In this document: in pieces, positions 63,981 to 64,000 of the stretch
Numbering within the stretch: position 1 is the stretch's first letter
How the letters are laid out: each line of letters starts with the position of its first letter
DNA from: Ashinkailepas kermadecensis
Taxonomy: Eukaryota; Arthropoda; Thecostraca; Neolepadidae
Reading direction: 5' to 3'
NCBI GenBank assembly: GCA_034440615.1
Contig: JAOTOM010003177.1
Location: forward strand, 22,501-86,500
Length of the DNA: 64,000 bases
Notes under the pieces: model-generated
Told to the model about the DNA's origin: nothing
Seen by the model: the letters and a program-made list of their open reading frames with translations, nothing else
Databases searched by the model: none
Translations under genes and position numbers: made by a program

Positions 63981-64000
63981 ACTCTACCATCGATACTGAA

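Overview
The window is arthropod-like, transposon-dense DNA with no convincing single-copy host gene. No signature fixes the species. The mix of I-group LINEs with a CRLRIGHT...CPRC tail, ISL2EU, hAT and pogo elements, a Penelope relic and an OTU/vertnin-like transposon protein would fit a chelicerate such as a tick, but that is a guess. Almost everything recognisable is a mobile element or its debris, often nested and datable by target-site duplications (TSDs).

Layout. 1-9.3 kb: microsatellites, a decayed LINE RNase H (984-1745), a dispersed repeat in two copies (2873-3389, 6843-7411) around a nearly complete LINE (3905-6845), then LINE 3' ends. 11.5-12.4 kb: minus-strand Penelope relic with a 53-bp LINE tail inserted in it. 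12.6-13.9 kb: decayed LINE reverse transcriptase (RT). 16.4-21.5 kb: a two-gene ISL2EU-type DNA transposon with terminal inverted repeats (TIRs): SAP-SWIM-YqaJ exonuclease and spliced THAP-DDE transposase, convergent. 23.0-25.4 kb: relic of an unassigned DDE-like transposase. 25.5-26.0 kb: hAT-type MITE with 8-bp TSD. 27.7-29.3 kb: OTU/vertnin-like protein. 31.6-34.0 kb: pogo-type element with a Psq helix-turn-helix. 34.0-39.5 kb: four LINE pieces head to tail, the last split by an apparently intact hAT transposon (36154-39378, 8-bp TSD). 39.5-40.2 kb: SGNH-esterase relic.

40.2-45.2 kb: a three-level nest. A RT/RNase H LINE (41465-43022) sits in ORF1 of a gag-only LINE (40517-44405, 14-bp TSD), which sits in the RNase H of a third LINE. 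46.8-61.8 kb: one full-length LINE (13-bp TSD) of about 6.1 kb stretched to 15 kb by a truncated LINE in its 5' UTR (14-bp TSD) and by a 6.0-kb DNA transposon with 40-bp TIRs between ORF1 and ORF2. That transposon encodes an unassigned transposase, carries a 158-160-bp satellite array and contains a small hAT MITE. 62.6-64 kb: another decayed LINE running off the window.

The LINEs are unified by a 3'-terminal RNA hairpin (GGGCGC...GCGCCC, with compensatory changes in two copies) followed by a short variable tandem tail, and all 18 copies or fragments lie on the + strand. The two most unusual items are the gag-only LINE and the unassigned 6-kb TIR element, whose transposase shares a motif set with the relic at 23-25 kb.
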